Of a stretch of DNA of 64,000 nucleotides, positions 1-10,673 are shown in pieces. Made by a program: the position numbers and the translations under genes. This stretch comes from Candidatus Nanopelagicales bacterium (GTDB taxonomy: Bacteria > Actinomycetota > Actinomycetes > S36-B12). The notes below the pieces were generated by a model. It saw nothing but the letters and a program-made list of their open reading frames with translations, had not been told where the DNA came from and did not search any database. Each line of letters starts with the position of its first letter. The stretch's first letter is position 1. The stretch lies in NCBI GenBank assembly GCA_018609125.1, contig JABAYF010000001.1, forward strand, positions 1-64,000, written 5' to 3'.

Positions 1-1172
1 CCCCAGAAGACGCCACCATCGAGGTAGGCGGACTCCTCGCCGACATCGGTGCCGCCACCGCTTCCGCGCCGGCACCTCCTCCTCCCCCCGCGCCGACTCC
101 CGCACCGACTCCCGCACCGACTCCCGCACCCACTCCCGCACCCACTCCCGCACCCACTCCCGCACCGACTCCCGCACCCACTCCCGCACCCACTCCCGCA
201 CCCACGCCGGCACCAACGGCCGGGTCCAATGACACCTACGTCACCCCGCTCGTGCGCAAATTGGCTAACCAAAATGGGGTGGATTTGACCACGGTCACCG
301 GTACCGGTGTCGGCGGGCGCATCCGTAAAGCCGACGTACTGGCCGCTGCCGAGGCCGCACGTGCGACGACTCCTCCACAAGCCGCGCCCGACTCCGCTGC
401 TATGCCATCGCCAGCCGCTCCCGCCGCAGCCATCCCACCTGCCGTGGCCGGACTCCGCGGCAGCACCAAGCCCATGTCTCGGCTTCGCCGCGTCATTGCC
501 GATCGCATGCTGGCATCCCTGCAAACCTCCGCCCAACTGACCACGGTGGTTGAGGTTGATGTCACTCGAATCGCTGTCCTTCGCGATCGCGTGAAACGTT
601 CCTTCGCCGAACGCGAAGGGGTCAAACTGTCATTTCTTCCCTTCTTCGCTGTGGCTGCCATCGAAGCCCTCGCCGCGTTCCCCATGGTCAATGCCGAAAT
701 CGACATGGCCGCAGGCAACATCACCTATCACGACCAGGTGAATCTAGGTGTTGCCGTAGACACCGACCGTGGCCTGCTGGTACCGGTCATCAGAGGCGCC
801 CAAGATCTCAACGTTGCCGGTGTGGCTCGACGCATCGCTGACCTCGCCGAACGCACCCGCACCAACAAGGTGTCCCCGGATGAACTGTCTGGGGGCACGT
901 TCACGCTCACCAACACCGGGAGTCGCGGGGCGCTGTTCGACACGCCCATCATCAATCAGCCCCAGGTTGCCATCCTCGGTACTGGCGCTGTAGTTAAACG
1001 CCCGATCGTGGTCACCGATGAGAACGGAAGCGACCTCATTGCCGTTCGTTCGATGGTTTATCTGGCCTTGACCTATGACCACCGGCTCGTTGATGGTGCC
1101 GATGCCGCCCGCTTCCTCTCGGCCATTAAGAACCGCCTTGAAGAGGCTTCATTCCAAGATCTCAGCGCCTAA
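1..1172 (+). CDS. 2-oxoacid dehydrogenase E2 component (dihydrolipoamide acyltransferase), 5'-truncated by window edge
   Basis: Frame 3 is open from the window start: lipoyl-domain end, (APTP)n linker, E3-binding domain ([29 protein letters not shown]) and catalytic domain with [15 protein letters not shown]. Confidence 0.93.
   Translation, partial: PEDATIEVGGLLADIGAATASAPAPPPPPAPTPAPTPAPTPAPTPAPTPAPTPAPTPAPTPAPTPAPTPAPTAGSNDTYVTPLVRKLANQNGVDLTTVTGTGVGGRIRKADVLAAAEAARATTPPQAAPDSAAMPSPAAPAAAIPPAVAGLRGSTKPMSRLRRVIADRMLASLQTSAQLTTVVEVDVTRIAVLRDRVKRSFAEREGVKLSFLPFFAVAAIEALAAFPMVNAEIDMAAGNITYHDQVNLGVAVDTDRGLLVPVIRGAQDLNVAGVARRIADLAERTRTNKVSPDELSGGTFTLTNTGSRGALFDTPIINQPQVAILGTGAVVKRPIVVTDENGSDLIAVRSMVYLALTYDHRLVDGADAARFLSAIKNRLEEASFQDLSA
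99..206 (+). repeat. 12-bp tandem repeat (cccgcacc[c/g]act), about 9 units, encoding the (Ala-Pro-Thr-Pro)n linker of E2
   Basis: Direct reading; units start at 99, 111, 123, 135, 147, 159, 171, 183 and 195 (last degenerate). Confidence 0.95.
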
Positions 1173-2059
1173 TGCGCATCGCGGTCACCGGCGCATCCGG
1201 GCTCATCGGATCGGCCCTCGTTCCGGCCCTGCGCGATCGTGGTCACGAAGTGTTACGACTAGTGCGCAAGCCGGTAACCGCCCCCGATGAGGTGCGTTGG
1301 GAACCGGTCAGCGGCTTCGTAGACCCCAAAACCTTCGTCAATATTGATGGCGTAGTTCATCTCGCCGGCGCCGGCGTCGGCGACCACCGCTGGACCGATA
1401 GCTATAAGGCCGAAATTCGTTCTTCGAGGGTTCTGGGCACCCGCACGATAGCCACAGCCATGGCAACACTGGCGCCGCAGCCTCAGGTGCTCGTCTGCGG
1501 CTCGGCCATCGGGTACTACGGAAACACCGGGGATGCACCCGTCACCGAAAAGTCACCGCAGGGACATGGTTTTCTTGCCGACGTAGTTGCCGACTGGGAG
1601 GCCGCGGCTGTGCCGGCTGAGCAGGCTGGCATCCGAGTGGCGTACGCAAGAACCGGCTTGGTGGTGAGCGATAAGGGCGGGGCCTGGAAGCGCCTACTGC
1701 CCATTTTTCGTTTCGGATTGGGTGGGAAACTTGGCTCAGGCCAACAGTTTTGGTCATTCATCACGCTGCGCGACGAAATCAATGCACTCATCGCACTCGT
1801 CGAGGACAGCAACTTTGCGGGCCCGGTAAACCTGACATCACCACAACCGGTGACCAATGCCGAGGTCACCGCAGCGATGGGACGGGTGTTGCGCCGCCCC
1901 ACGTTGCTACCCGTTCCTGGATTCGCTCTAAAGGTCGCACTCGGTGAATTTAGTTCCGACATCCTCAGCAGCCAGCGTGTACTGCCGGCCGTGCTTGAGG
2001 CACACAACTTTCGTTGGGCCGATCCCGCTATTGACGATGCGATCAAGACGTTGGTGTAG
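1172..2059 (+). CDS. TIGR01777 family epimerase (SDR39U1-like)
   Basis: [46 protein letters not shown]; start codon overlaps the upstream stop (TAATG). Confidence 0.92.
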   Translation: MRIAVTGASGLIGSALVPALRDRGHEVLRLVRKPVTAPDEVRWEPVSGFVDPKTFVNIDGVVHLAGAGVGDHRWTDSYKAEIRSSRVLGTRTIATAMATLAPQPQVLVCGSAIGYYGNTGDAPVTEKSPQGHGFLADVVADWEAAAVPAEQAGIRVAYARTGLVVSDKGGAWKRLLPIFRFGLGGKLGSGQQFWSFITLRDEINALIALVEDSNFAGPVNLTSPQPVTNAEVTAAMGRVLRRPTLLPVPGFALKVALGEFSSDILSSQRVLPAVLEAHNFRWADPAIDDAIKTLV

Positions 2060-2828
2060 GTGCACATACCGGCAGTGGCGTCGTCGGCACGGACTCCCCC
2101 GCCACCAACGACCATCCGGTAGCGACAACAACTCCTGCTACGCCTACCGCCGCTATCGACAGCAACCAGCGCCGACGCTGAGAGCGACCCAACCTACGGT
2201 GGCGTCCCGTGGTTGTGGCCGTGGCGAATTGAGGTACGGGCCCAGCCGGCACTCTTCGATCCGCCACCGGTGACCGGGCAGATCGACCGCCACGACGTGC
2301 TGCTTGGGCTAGAGCCACTGAAACCGCAGCCATAGACGGCGCGGGTCCATCTGCACCTTGGAGCAGGGCCGAAACTGCCTGTGCTTTAACGCTGCCATCA
2401 GGGAGGTGATCCAGAGCCCACATAGAAAAGGCGGCTGTTTCCTCGCGCAGTGCCTCTGTTGGACTCCAGCCAATCAGAGTGACCTGTCCATCTAGGCCTA
2501 CCCAGACGGCCTCGGCCACAGACTGACTATCGGGCGTTTCAAGGAGACCCACTCCCACGTCATGCAGACATGCCCATGCGCGTGCCACCGAAGCTAAGGT
2601 GGACACCCGATCTAGCCCCGAGACAGCGTTCGCAAAGAGATCTCCCTCACTTGGTACCTCAAACCCCAATTCCAGGCCTTCGGCACTTATCCGGGCCGCA
2701 ACAATTGGGGCCAGGTTTTCCAAAAGTGGACGCGCTAAAGCGTTGCGACGCAATCGTTCTCTTTCGAGGAGGTCGTGTCCGCAAAGAATGTGACGATACT
2801 GGATCACTGATGCCGTGAATGTTGTCAT
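2043..2828 (-). CDS. Uncharacterised protein with C-terminal TM segment; possible degenerate protein-kinase-like domain
   Basis: ORF 2043..2918; ATG at 2828 (MTTFTASVIQYRH...) preferred because the longer form overlaps the divergent gene. C-terminal RRRWLLSIAAVGVAGVVVATGWSLVAG looks like a TM anchor. Kinase-like resemblance (SVARAWACLHDVGVG...GWSPTEALREETAAFSMWAL) is weak. Confidence 0.55.
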   Translation of the reverse strand: MTTFTASVIQYRHILCGHDLLERERLRRNALARPLLENLAPIVAARISAEGLELGFEVPSEGDLFANAVSGLDRVSTLASVARAWACLHDVGVGLLETPDSQSVAEAVWVGLDGQVTLIGWSPTEALREETAAFSMWALDHLPDGSVKAQAVSALLQGADGPAPSMAAVSVALAQAARRGGRSARSPVADRRVPAGPVPQFATATTTGRHRRLGRSQRRRWLLSIAAVGVAGVVVATGWSLVAGESVPTTPLPVCAPTPTS

Positions 2829-2902
2829 CCCCGCATCGTCGTCTGAATTGCCGCCCAGGCGCCGGGCGTCATCCACAGGGTGGGCCACGATAGCGTCAAC
2901 TC

Positions 2903-4162
2903 GTGCACTCTTCTTCATCGGCTGATGTGGTCATCGTGGGCGCTGGCCTGGCCGGATTGGCCGCGGCAACGCACCTGCATGCGGCTGGCATCGAAGCCCT
3001 AGTGGTCGAGGCAAGCGATGGTGTGGGTGGGCGAGTTCGCACCGATCTCATTGACGGCTTTCGACTTGACCGGGGTTTCCAGCTGTACAACCCGAGTTAC
3101 CCAGAAGGCCAGCGCCTCTTCGACTATGCCGCGCTCGACCTGAAACCCTTCATCGCCGGTGCCGAGGTGGTCCTGATGAAAACGCGGTCGCGCATCGCTG
3201 ATCCACGACGAAAGCCGAGTTGGGCGTGGGCCTCACTCCTCGCCCCGCTGGGTAGCGCGCGCGGGGAATTGAACTTTGCTCGATACGCATGGCGACAAGC
3301 GCAGGCGCCCATGGCTTCGATCCGATCAGCCCCTGACATCACCACCGAGGAAGCCCTCATCGGTGCCGGTATCGATTCTGAACTCATCGAAAGGTTCTTG
3401 CGGCCCTTTCTCGGTGGCGTATTTCTCGACGATTCCCTCACAACTTCCCGGCGCTTTTTCGATTTAGTGCTGCGGTCCTTCGTGCGCGGCACTCCCTCGG
3501 TTCCTGCGCTCGGCATGGGCGAACTATCAGCTCAATTGCATCGTCAGGTCGCCGACCATGTGCTGTTCAACACCACGGTCACCGAAATTACGGCCACGGG
3601 CGTGCGCACACAGCGCGGAGCCATTAACTCCGACACGGTTCTCGTGGCTACCGATCCCCGCACCGCATCGGTACTCACTCCCGGTCTTACCGTTCCTGAT
3701 GGACGCCCAGTCACAACCTGGTATCACCACATCCCCTCCGGGCACCCGCCGTTATCGCACGGGGATGGGGTGCTCGTTCTTGACGGTAGCCGCGGCGGCC
3801 CGCTGATCAACACCGTTGTCCTCACCCAGGCGGCACCAAGCTATGCACCACCCGGACACACCCTGGTCTCATCATCAGCACTGGGTAAGCACTCCTCCGC
3901 GGATATGGACGAGCAGGTGCGTCAGCATCTAGCCCGCCTCTACGACGTGAACACCAGCGAGTGGGAACTCATCGCGCACTACCCCATCCCGTATGCACTG
4001 CCCGCGATGACCGTTCCGCTCAACACCGAGCAAACGGTTCGCCTCGGTCACGGCAGGTACGTTGCCGGCGATCATCGAGACACCGCATCAATCCAGGGCG
4101 CACTCGTCAGTGGACGTCGCGCCGCCGAAGCAATCATTTCTGATCGATTGGGAAAACGATGA
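2903..4162 (+). CDS. FAD/NAD(P)-dependent amine-oxidase-like oxidoreductase
   Basis: N-terminal VVIVGAGLAGLAAATHLHAAGIEALVVEASDGVGGRVRTD dinucleotide-binding signature; C-terminal RYVAGDHRDTASIQGALVSGRRAAE. Confidence 0.88.
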   Translation: MHSSSSADVVIVGAGLAGLAAATHLHAAGIEALVVEASDGVGGRVRTDLIDGFRLDRGFQLYNPSYPEGQRLFDYAALDLKPFIAGAEVVLMKTRSRIADPRRKPSWAWASLLAPLGSARGELNFARYAWRQAQAPMASIRSAPDITTEEALIGAGIDSELIERFLRPFLGGVFLDDSLTTSRRFFDLVLRSFVRGTPSVPALGMGELSAQLHRQVADHVLFNTTVTEITATGVRTQRGAINSDTVLVATDPRTASVLTPGLTVPDGRPVTTWYHHIPSGHPPLSHGDGVLVLDGSRGGPLINTVVLTQAAPSYAPPGHTLVSSSALGKHSSADMDEQVRQHLARLYDVNTSEWELIAHYPIPYALPAMTVPLNTEQTVRLGHGRYVAGDHRDTASIQGALVSGRRAAEAIISDRLGKR

Positions 4163-4890
4163 CACCGCAACGCATTCTCGCTACCAGCGGCGGCTTCCAA
4201 GCCACAGACAGATGGGGCGTCATGCGCCCGGCACCCATGCTGCTCGAAGCTCTGCGCCGCACCGGCAAAGACCGTCCCAAGGTCACCTTGCTCATGACAG
4301 CCAGCGGCGACGACACGAGTTACCTCACCAGGTCTTATGCGGCACTCGCTGATGTGGGCTGCGATGTTGACCATCTGTCTTTATTCACTATGCCAAACCG
4401 GGAGCCAGAAGTGGTTCTTGGCCGCAGCGACCTGGTGTGGGTGGGTGGTGGAAGTGTGGCGAACCTGTTGGCGCTGTGGCGACTACACGGCGTGGACACC
4501 GCCATGCAGAATGCGGCTGATCAGGGAACCATCCTGGCCGGCGTCAGCGCGGGCTCAATCTGCTGGCACACCGGTGGCCCGACCGATTCTTTCGGCCCGC
4601 AATTGCAAGCCGTCACCAACGGTCTGGCGATGCTGCCCTACGGAAACGGAGTGCACTATGACTCCGAAACCCAGCGGCGTCCACTGCTGCAGCAGCTGGT
4701 TCGCGACGAGATACTCCCCACGTCCTACGCAACAGATGACCGTATTGGTATCTGGTACGAAGGCGAAGATGCCTGCGAGGTCATGAGCGATGTTGAACCC
4801 AGCGCTGATGGGCCTTGCGCGTATCGCATTGAGCGAGTGGGCGGTGAGGTCGTGGAAACGAAGTTGCCGGTAGGCCCGCTCAGCCTTTAG
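4159..4890 (+). CDS. Peptidase E / S51 family serine peptidase
   Basis: ILATSGGF start, GGGSVANLLALWR, nucleophile motif GVSAGSICW; overlaps previous stop by 4 nt. Confidence 0.88.
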   Translation: MTPQRILATSGGFQATDRWGVMRPAPMLLEALRRTGKDRPKVTLLMTASGDDTSYLTRSYAALADVGCDVDHLSLFTMPNREPEVVLGRSDLVWVGGGSVANLLALWRLHGVDTAMQNAADQGTILAGVSAGSICWHTGGPTDSFGPQLQAVTNGLAMLPYGNGVHYDSETQRRPLLQQLVRDEILPTSYATDDRIGIWYEGEDACEVMSDVEPSADGPCAYRIERVGGEVVETKLPVGPLSL

Positions 4891-4902
4891 AGGTGTAAGG
4901 GC

Positions 4903-5439
4903 TTAAGCCTCGGGCATCGTCAATGGCCCGGTCTTCGCCACCGGGAAGTAGTCCTGGCCGATTCCGGCTTCCTTCTTCGGAATCATGACCGAACGATTCC
5001 ATGACACGATCTCGTCACCGTCTTGATTGAGGCCGCGAGTCCGCATCGTGATGATGCCCATGTTGGGACGCGATGAGCTTTCTCGCTTGTCGATACAGAT
5101 GCTTTCCGCATAAACCGTGTCACCAACGTAGAGGGGGTGGGTGAGGCGGATGTCGGTCCAACCCAGGTTGGCCACGGCGTTTTGACTCATGTCGATGACC
5201 GACAGACCCAGAACGAGCGCCACGGTGAGCCCGGAGTTGATGATGACCCGACCACCGGTGATGGGGTTGGACTGGGCCAGATCAGCGTTGAAGTGGTTCT
5301 GGTTCGTATTGCACGTCAACAGGGTGAACCAGGTGGAGTCTGCCTCTGAGATTGTCCGCCCAAACGGATGCTGGTAGGTGTCCCCCACGACATAATCTGC
5401 GAAAAATAGGCCCAACTGGGCCGGATGCACGGTTGCCAT
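4903..5439 (-). CDS. MaoC family dehydratase
   Basis: Hot-dog fold/MaoC-like sequence (HPFGRTISEADSTWFTLLTCNTNQNHFNADLA); start taken at MATVHPAQL. Confidence 0.85.
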   Translation of the reverse strand: MATVHPAQLGLFFADYVVGDTYQHPFGRTISEADSTWFTLLTCNTNQNHFNADLAQSNPITGGRVIINSGLTVALVLGLSVIDMSQNAVANLGWTDIRLTHPLYVGDTVYAESICIDKRESSSRPNMGIITMRTRGLNQDGDEIVSWNRSVMIPKKEAGIGQDYFPVAKTGPLTMPEA

Positions 5440-5463
5440 GGCAGCATCCTGCCGAAAGCACCG

Positions 5464-6480
<1,017 letters not shown>

Positions 6481-6494
6481 CCGAAGACTCACGC

Positions 6495-7769
6495 ATGGGC
6501 CTAGGACGGTTGACCGCTGCGCTCACCTTGCGCGGCAAGGGGCTCCTCGCCGTCGGGTTGGGTCTGGCTGTGGGAGCGGTCTTGTCTGGCCAGCTAGACC
6601 TCATGCGCATCGCTGTCCTCCTACTGGCGCTACCCCTGGTCACCTTGCTATGGGTTTCTAGGCGCAGTTTTCGGTTGGGATGTGTGCGCACCCTGACCCC
6701 GAGTCGTCTGGAAGTTGGGCAGGCCGGCGAGGTCACCACTCGGATCACAAACCTGAGCACCACCAATTTTGGCCGCACTGATATCGGCGGGTTGCTCGTG
6801 GAGGATGGCGTACCGGCAGCCCTGGGGCGAACCGCGTACGGCGTGCTCACCCGACTGAGATCAAAAGAGTCCACCGATCTGGTTTATCCGGTACATGCCA
6901 CCCAGCGTGGCGAGTGGCAAGTCGGACCGCTCGGTGTGACTGCGGTTGATCCTTTCGGCCTCGTCCGGCTGCGCCGAACCTTTCAGTCCCGATACAGGGT
7001 GCTCGTGCTGCCCTCCGTCGTGACGTTGCCCGGTGGTGGTCTGCGCGCTGAGCATCGCGGATTCGGTGAAAGCAGCATGTCCATGCTTGCAGCGCGGGGT
7101 AACGACGACCTTGTGCCACGTGAATATCACCACGGCGATGACCTCCGCCGCATTCACTGGCGAGCCAGCGCACGCACGGGACAACTCATGGTGCGTCGCG
7201 AAGAACAGCCATGGACCCGTCATGCGACCGTTGTCATGGATTTATGCGCAAGTGCCCATGCGGGTATGGGCCCATGGTCCAGTTTCGAGACTGCGGTGTC
7301 ACTTGCCGCGAGCACCAGTATCGCCCTACTGCGCAATGGTTTTGAAGTACGCCTATGTAGCAGCGATGGCACCACTTTACTGTCTTCCTTGACCGGCGTA
7401 GAAGGTGAGTTTCAGCTGCTTAACGCCCTCGCGGTTATCACAACCCAGCCCACATCAACCGTGGCAATCGGTACCTTTCACGCAGATCTCATCGTGAGTA
7501 TTTCCACAGCGCGCCGCGGCACCGATGAACTGCTGGAGCATCAGGCCCCACGGGGTCGCGGGGACCTAGGCATCAGCCTCATTCTTGATACGGCCGCATG
7601 GGGTTGCAACGACGCGCTATCGGCAACTGAGGTGAACCTTGCTGCCCAACGAGGTGCCTGGCGCACAGCAGTTATTCCAGCGCGAGAGCGGGCGGTGGAA
7701 TCTTTAGCGCAACTATGGCCACAACTGCTGAGCTCCACAGCTCAGGCCCCCGGAGGCGTGCGCTCATGA
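6495..7769 (+). CDS. DUF58 domain-containing protein
   Basis: Two N-terminal TM segments; VPREYHHGDDLRRIHWRASARTGQLMVRREEQP signature; follows moxR. Confidence 0.9.
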   Translation: MGLGRLTAALTLRGKGLLAVGLGLAVGAVLSGQLDLMRIAVLLLALPLVTLLWVSRRSFRLGCVRTLTPSRLEVGQAGEVTTRITNLSTTNFGRTDIGGLLVEDGVPAALGRTAYGVLTRLRSKESTDLVYPVHATQRGEWQVGPLGVTAVDPFGLVRLRRTFQSRYRVLVLPSVVTLPGGGLRAEHRGFGESSMSMLAARGNDDLVPREYHHGDDLRRIHWRASARTGQLMVRREEQPWTRHATVVMDLCASAHAGMGPWSSFETAVSLAASTSIALLRNGFEVRLCSSDGTTLLSSLTGVEGEFQLLNALAVITTQPTSTVAIGTFHADLIVSISTARRGTDELLEHQAPRGRGDLGISLILDTAAWGCNDALSATEVNLAAQRGAWRTAVIPARERAVESLAQLWPQLLSSTAQAPGGVRS

Positions 7770-10084
7770 AGTGGGCCCAGGGCAGGCTTCTGACCAGCCT
7801 GGCCGGAGTAGGCGCCACTTTGTCCGCGAGCATCGTGTTGATCCCGCTGTTTGACTCCTTCGCCTTCGCACTACCGGTTCTGGCTGCGGTCGTCGCGGTT
7901 GTCGCCGCCGGGATCATTTGCCGACTGATCGATCTACCCGTGGTGCTGCATCCGATTGCTGAAATTTTGGCGCTCACCACAGCACTGGCCTGGATATATG
8001 CGTTGCCCGAGACCCTGTGGGGGTTCATTCCTGGTCCTGCGGCTGTCAGTTCCCTACGGGAATTGGTGCAATTGGGTATCGACGAGTCGCAGGTGCTGGT
8101 GGCACCCGTGCCCGGTGACCCCGCCCTCACTATTTTGGCCGCCGGTGGCGTGGGCCTGATCGCTATTTGCGTTGACATCGTGGGGGTTACGCTTCGCCTG
8201 CCCGCCATCGCCGGCATTGCGCTCCTGGCGCTCTACGCACTGCCAGCCGCAATTGCTCGCGAGGGTGTGGCCTGGTGGCTGTTGCCGATCGCCGTTGCCG
8301 GCTGGTTGGCACTTTTGGCCAGTGACACCGCATCTTTGCTGCGTTGGTGGGGGCGGCCGCTGCATGCCCGCGGTGCTCCGTCATCGCCACGGGGACGCCC
8401 CCGCGGGTGGCTAGCCGCCGCGGCCGCAATCACCATCGCACTCGCGCTGCCCGCGGTGATTCCCGGTCTAGGAAATCCCGTGCTCGGTTCTGGTCGCGGC
8501 GAGACCATCTCAGGCATAGGCAGCTCAAACTCACTCAACCTAGATCCGTTCGTTTCCCTACGCCGAAGCCTGGTGAATAACCCGAGCCAAGAGATCCTGC
8601 AAATGCGCAGTGATGCTGCCAGGCCCGGCTATCTGCGGCTGAACACCCTGACCGAATTTGATGGGGTGCGCTGGAGTGCAGCACCAAGTTTTCCGATCCC
8701 GCTCACCGACTCCCTCCCGGCACCTGCGGTGGGTCGTGGCGTTGCCGTGGAGACGAACACGTACCAAATTGATGTGGGCGCCCTGACTAACAGTGCCCTG
8801 CCGGTGCCCTATGCAGCCACAAGAATTCAGGGCAGCGGTACCGACCTGAGTAGTCAGTGGACATGGGATGGCGCCACCCGCACAGTCGTGGGCGATGACG
8901 TGACCAGCGAGGGGCAAAGTTACGCCGTTCTGGCTGACCAAGTGACCCCCACACGTGCACAACTGCGCAGATTCACCTCAGACTCCCCACCGGCTGCGAT
9001 AGATACGTTGACGCTGCCAGGAGATCTCAGCCCGCTGGTAGCTGATCTTGCTCGTGTGGTGACCGCGGGTGCGTCCTCGAGCTATGAACAGGCTGTTGCC
9101 CTTGAGCAATGGTTCACCGAAACCGGGGATTTTATTTACAGCACATCCATTATTGGTGATCCCGATACCGATCCGGTGGCAGATTTTCTGACCGAACGGG
9201 TTGGTTACTGTGAGCAGTTCGCGGCGGCCATGGCGCTGATGGCACGGAGCCTTGGCATTCCCGCTCGCGTCAATGTGGGGTTCACCTCCGGCACGGAGAT
9301 TGAGCCGGGAGTGTGGTCGGTGCAGGGCAGCAACGCCCATGCATGGCCAGAGATTTGGTTTGACCAGGTGGGGTGGGTGTGGTTCGAACCGACACCGTCA
9401 ACCGCCACCACCGCCGGGGTCGTTCCGCCGCCCTACTCCAACACGCCGGACCGTCCCCGGCCCACCCCGGAACCCAGCACAGCCCAACCACTTCCACCCG
9501 ATGTCGTCGTGGACGATCCCACGGCGAGTGCCGCCACCGGGCCATCGTCCATGGCCGGAAATTTCATCTTTATTGCCCTAGTCGTGGCCGCAGCGAGTCT
9601 GGCCGTGCCCTTCTGGCTTACTCGTTTACGTCGACGTCGGGCTTTGGCCACGAGCGACCCGCGCACGCGAATCGACAATGCCTGGTCCCATCTTCATCAG
9701 ATCGCCTCAGCCTGGGGCTGGGCGTGGCCCGAGTCGCTCACCCCGCGACAGGCGGTGGCTACGTGGACGCGTGCGCTTACCGACGGCACCGAAACCCGCC
9801 ATGACCTGGCTCGGTTGCTCTGGTGGGTGGAGCAGGCACGCTATGCGCCCGCAGATGACCGCTTGGACGCAGTGACATCGACAACGCTGGCAGAGGTGCT
9901 CCGCCGGGTGGAATCAACATTGAGTCAGCGAGCAAACTTCAGCCAGCGAGTTCGGGCCCGCGTGTGGGCACCACTGGCAGCGAACGGTTCAACTCGTTGG
10001 CGCGACGCGTGGCCCGAGGGCGATAGCCCTTGGCAGGAGGATGAGGTGGAGATGATCCTGGTGGAGTCCAGAACGCAGCGTTAG
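7766..10084 (+). CDS. TgpA-type transglutaminase-like membrane protein (DUF3488/transglutaminase core)
   Basis: Multiple N-terminal TM helices; transglutaminase core with Cys/His/Asp context: GYCEQFAAAMALMARSLGIPARVNVGF...SNAHAWPEIWF. Confidence 0.9.
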   Translation: MKWAQGRLLTSLAGVGATLSASIVLIPLFDSFAFALPVLAAVVAVVAAGIICRLIDLPVVLHPIAEILALTTALAWIYALPETLWGFIPGPAAVSSLRELVQLGIDESQVLVAPVPGDPALTILAAGGVGLIAICVDIVGVTLRLPAIAGIALLALYALPAAIAREGVAWWLLPIAVAGWLALLASDTASLLRWWGRPLHARGAPSSPRGRPRGWLAAAAAITIALALPAVIPGLGNPVLGSGRGETISGIGSSNSLNLDPFVSLRRSLVNNPSQEILQMRSDAARPGYLRLNTLTEFDGVRWSAAPSFPIPLTDSLPAPAVGRGVAVETNTYQIDVGALTNSALPVPYAATRIQGSGTDLSSQWTWDGATRTVVGDDVTSEGQSYAVLADQVTPTRAQLRRFTSDSPPAAIDTLTLPGDLSPLVADLARVVTAGASSSYEQAVALEQWFTETGDFIYSTSIIGDPDTDPVADFLTERVGYCEQFAAAMALMARSLGIPARVNVGFTSGTEIEPGVWSVQGSNAHAWPEIWFDQVGWVWFEPTPSTATTAGVVPPPYSNTPDRPRPTPEPSTAQPLPPDVVVDDPTASAATGPSSMAGNFIFIALVVAAASLAVPFWLTRLRRRRALATSDPRTRIDNAWSHLHQIASAWGWAWPESLTPRQAVATWTRALTDGTETRHDLARLLWWVEQARYAPADDRLDAVTSTTLAEVLRRVESTLSQRANFSQRVRARVWAPLAANGSTRWRDAWPEGDSPWQEDEVEMILVESRTQR

Positions 10085-10512
10085 CTTTGGCCGCCGGGGC
10101 CATCGTCGCGACGCTTTTGCCAGCGATCATCCAGGCGATCCATGAACCCACCGGAGGGCTTGGGAGCGCGTGATTTTTTGCCGCCGCCAGCGGGGGGTGC
10201 GGTCTGCGGGGATGTCCCAGCCTCGGCAGTTTCTTCGGTGGCCGAACCGCGGCGCAGGCCGAGAAAGGTGAGTAGGGCTCCGGCCATCATGACCGCGGAA
10301 CCAGCGACGCCTAGGGGCACGAGTGGAGTGATGACACCGCCAAGCAGGATGGCGACACCGAAAAGAAACACCACCACGCCCAGGGCTGCCCTGCTGCGGC
10401 TAGCCCGACCACCGCTGGTGTTACGCAGCGCTGTCGCGAACTTGGGATCCTCCGCGTAGAGGGCCTGTTCCATTTGTTCAAGCAGTCGCTGCTCATGCTC
10501 GGAAAGCGGCAT
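10081..10512 (-). CDS. DUF3040 domain-containing protein
   Basis: MPLSEHEQRLLEQMEQALYAEDPKFATALR plus TM pair; typical neighbour of dinB in actinobacteria. Confidence 0.88.
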   Translation of the reverse strand: MPLSEHEQRLLEQMEQALYAEDPKFATALRNTSGGRASRSRAALGVVVFLFGVAILLGGVITPLVPLGVAGSAVMMAGALLTFLGLRRGSATEETAEAGTSPQTAPPAGGGKKSRAPKPSGGFMDRLDDRWQKRRDDGPGGQS

Positions 10513-10673
10513 GGCATCCTCCTCGCCCTGCTGGTCGGTAAACATCTCTCATGAGGAGCATAGGCGGCGTTATCGATTTGCGATAGCCGAATTCCCCATT
10601 AGTGATCTGTACCGATGAAATCTGACCTATCTGGACGAGATCACACTACCCCCCGGCGCCTGCTGACGTGCGG

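Noticed and set aside
99-206. CRISPR-like array
   Set aside because: Contiguous 12-bp repeats without spacers, in-frame inside a CDS.
49-288. 79-aa Pro/His/Leu-rich ORF
   Set aside because: Shadow frame of the 12-bp repeat in the E2 gene; the real frame is open from the window start with E2 domains.
10565-10589. Hairpin cggc..tatcg-atttg-cgata-gccg upstream of the DUF3040 gene
   Set aside because: Bulged, short and without U-run or motif match; likely to occur by chance.
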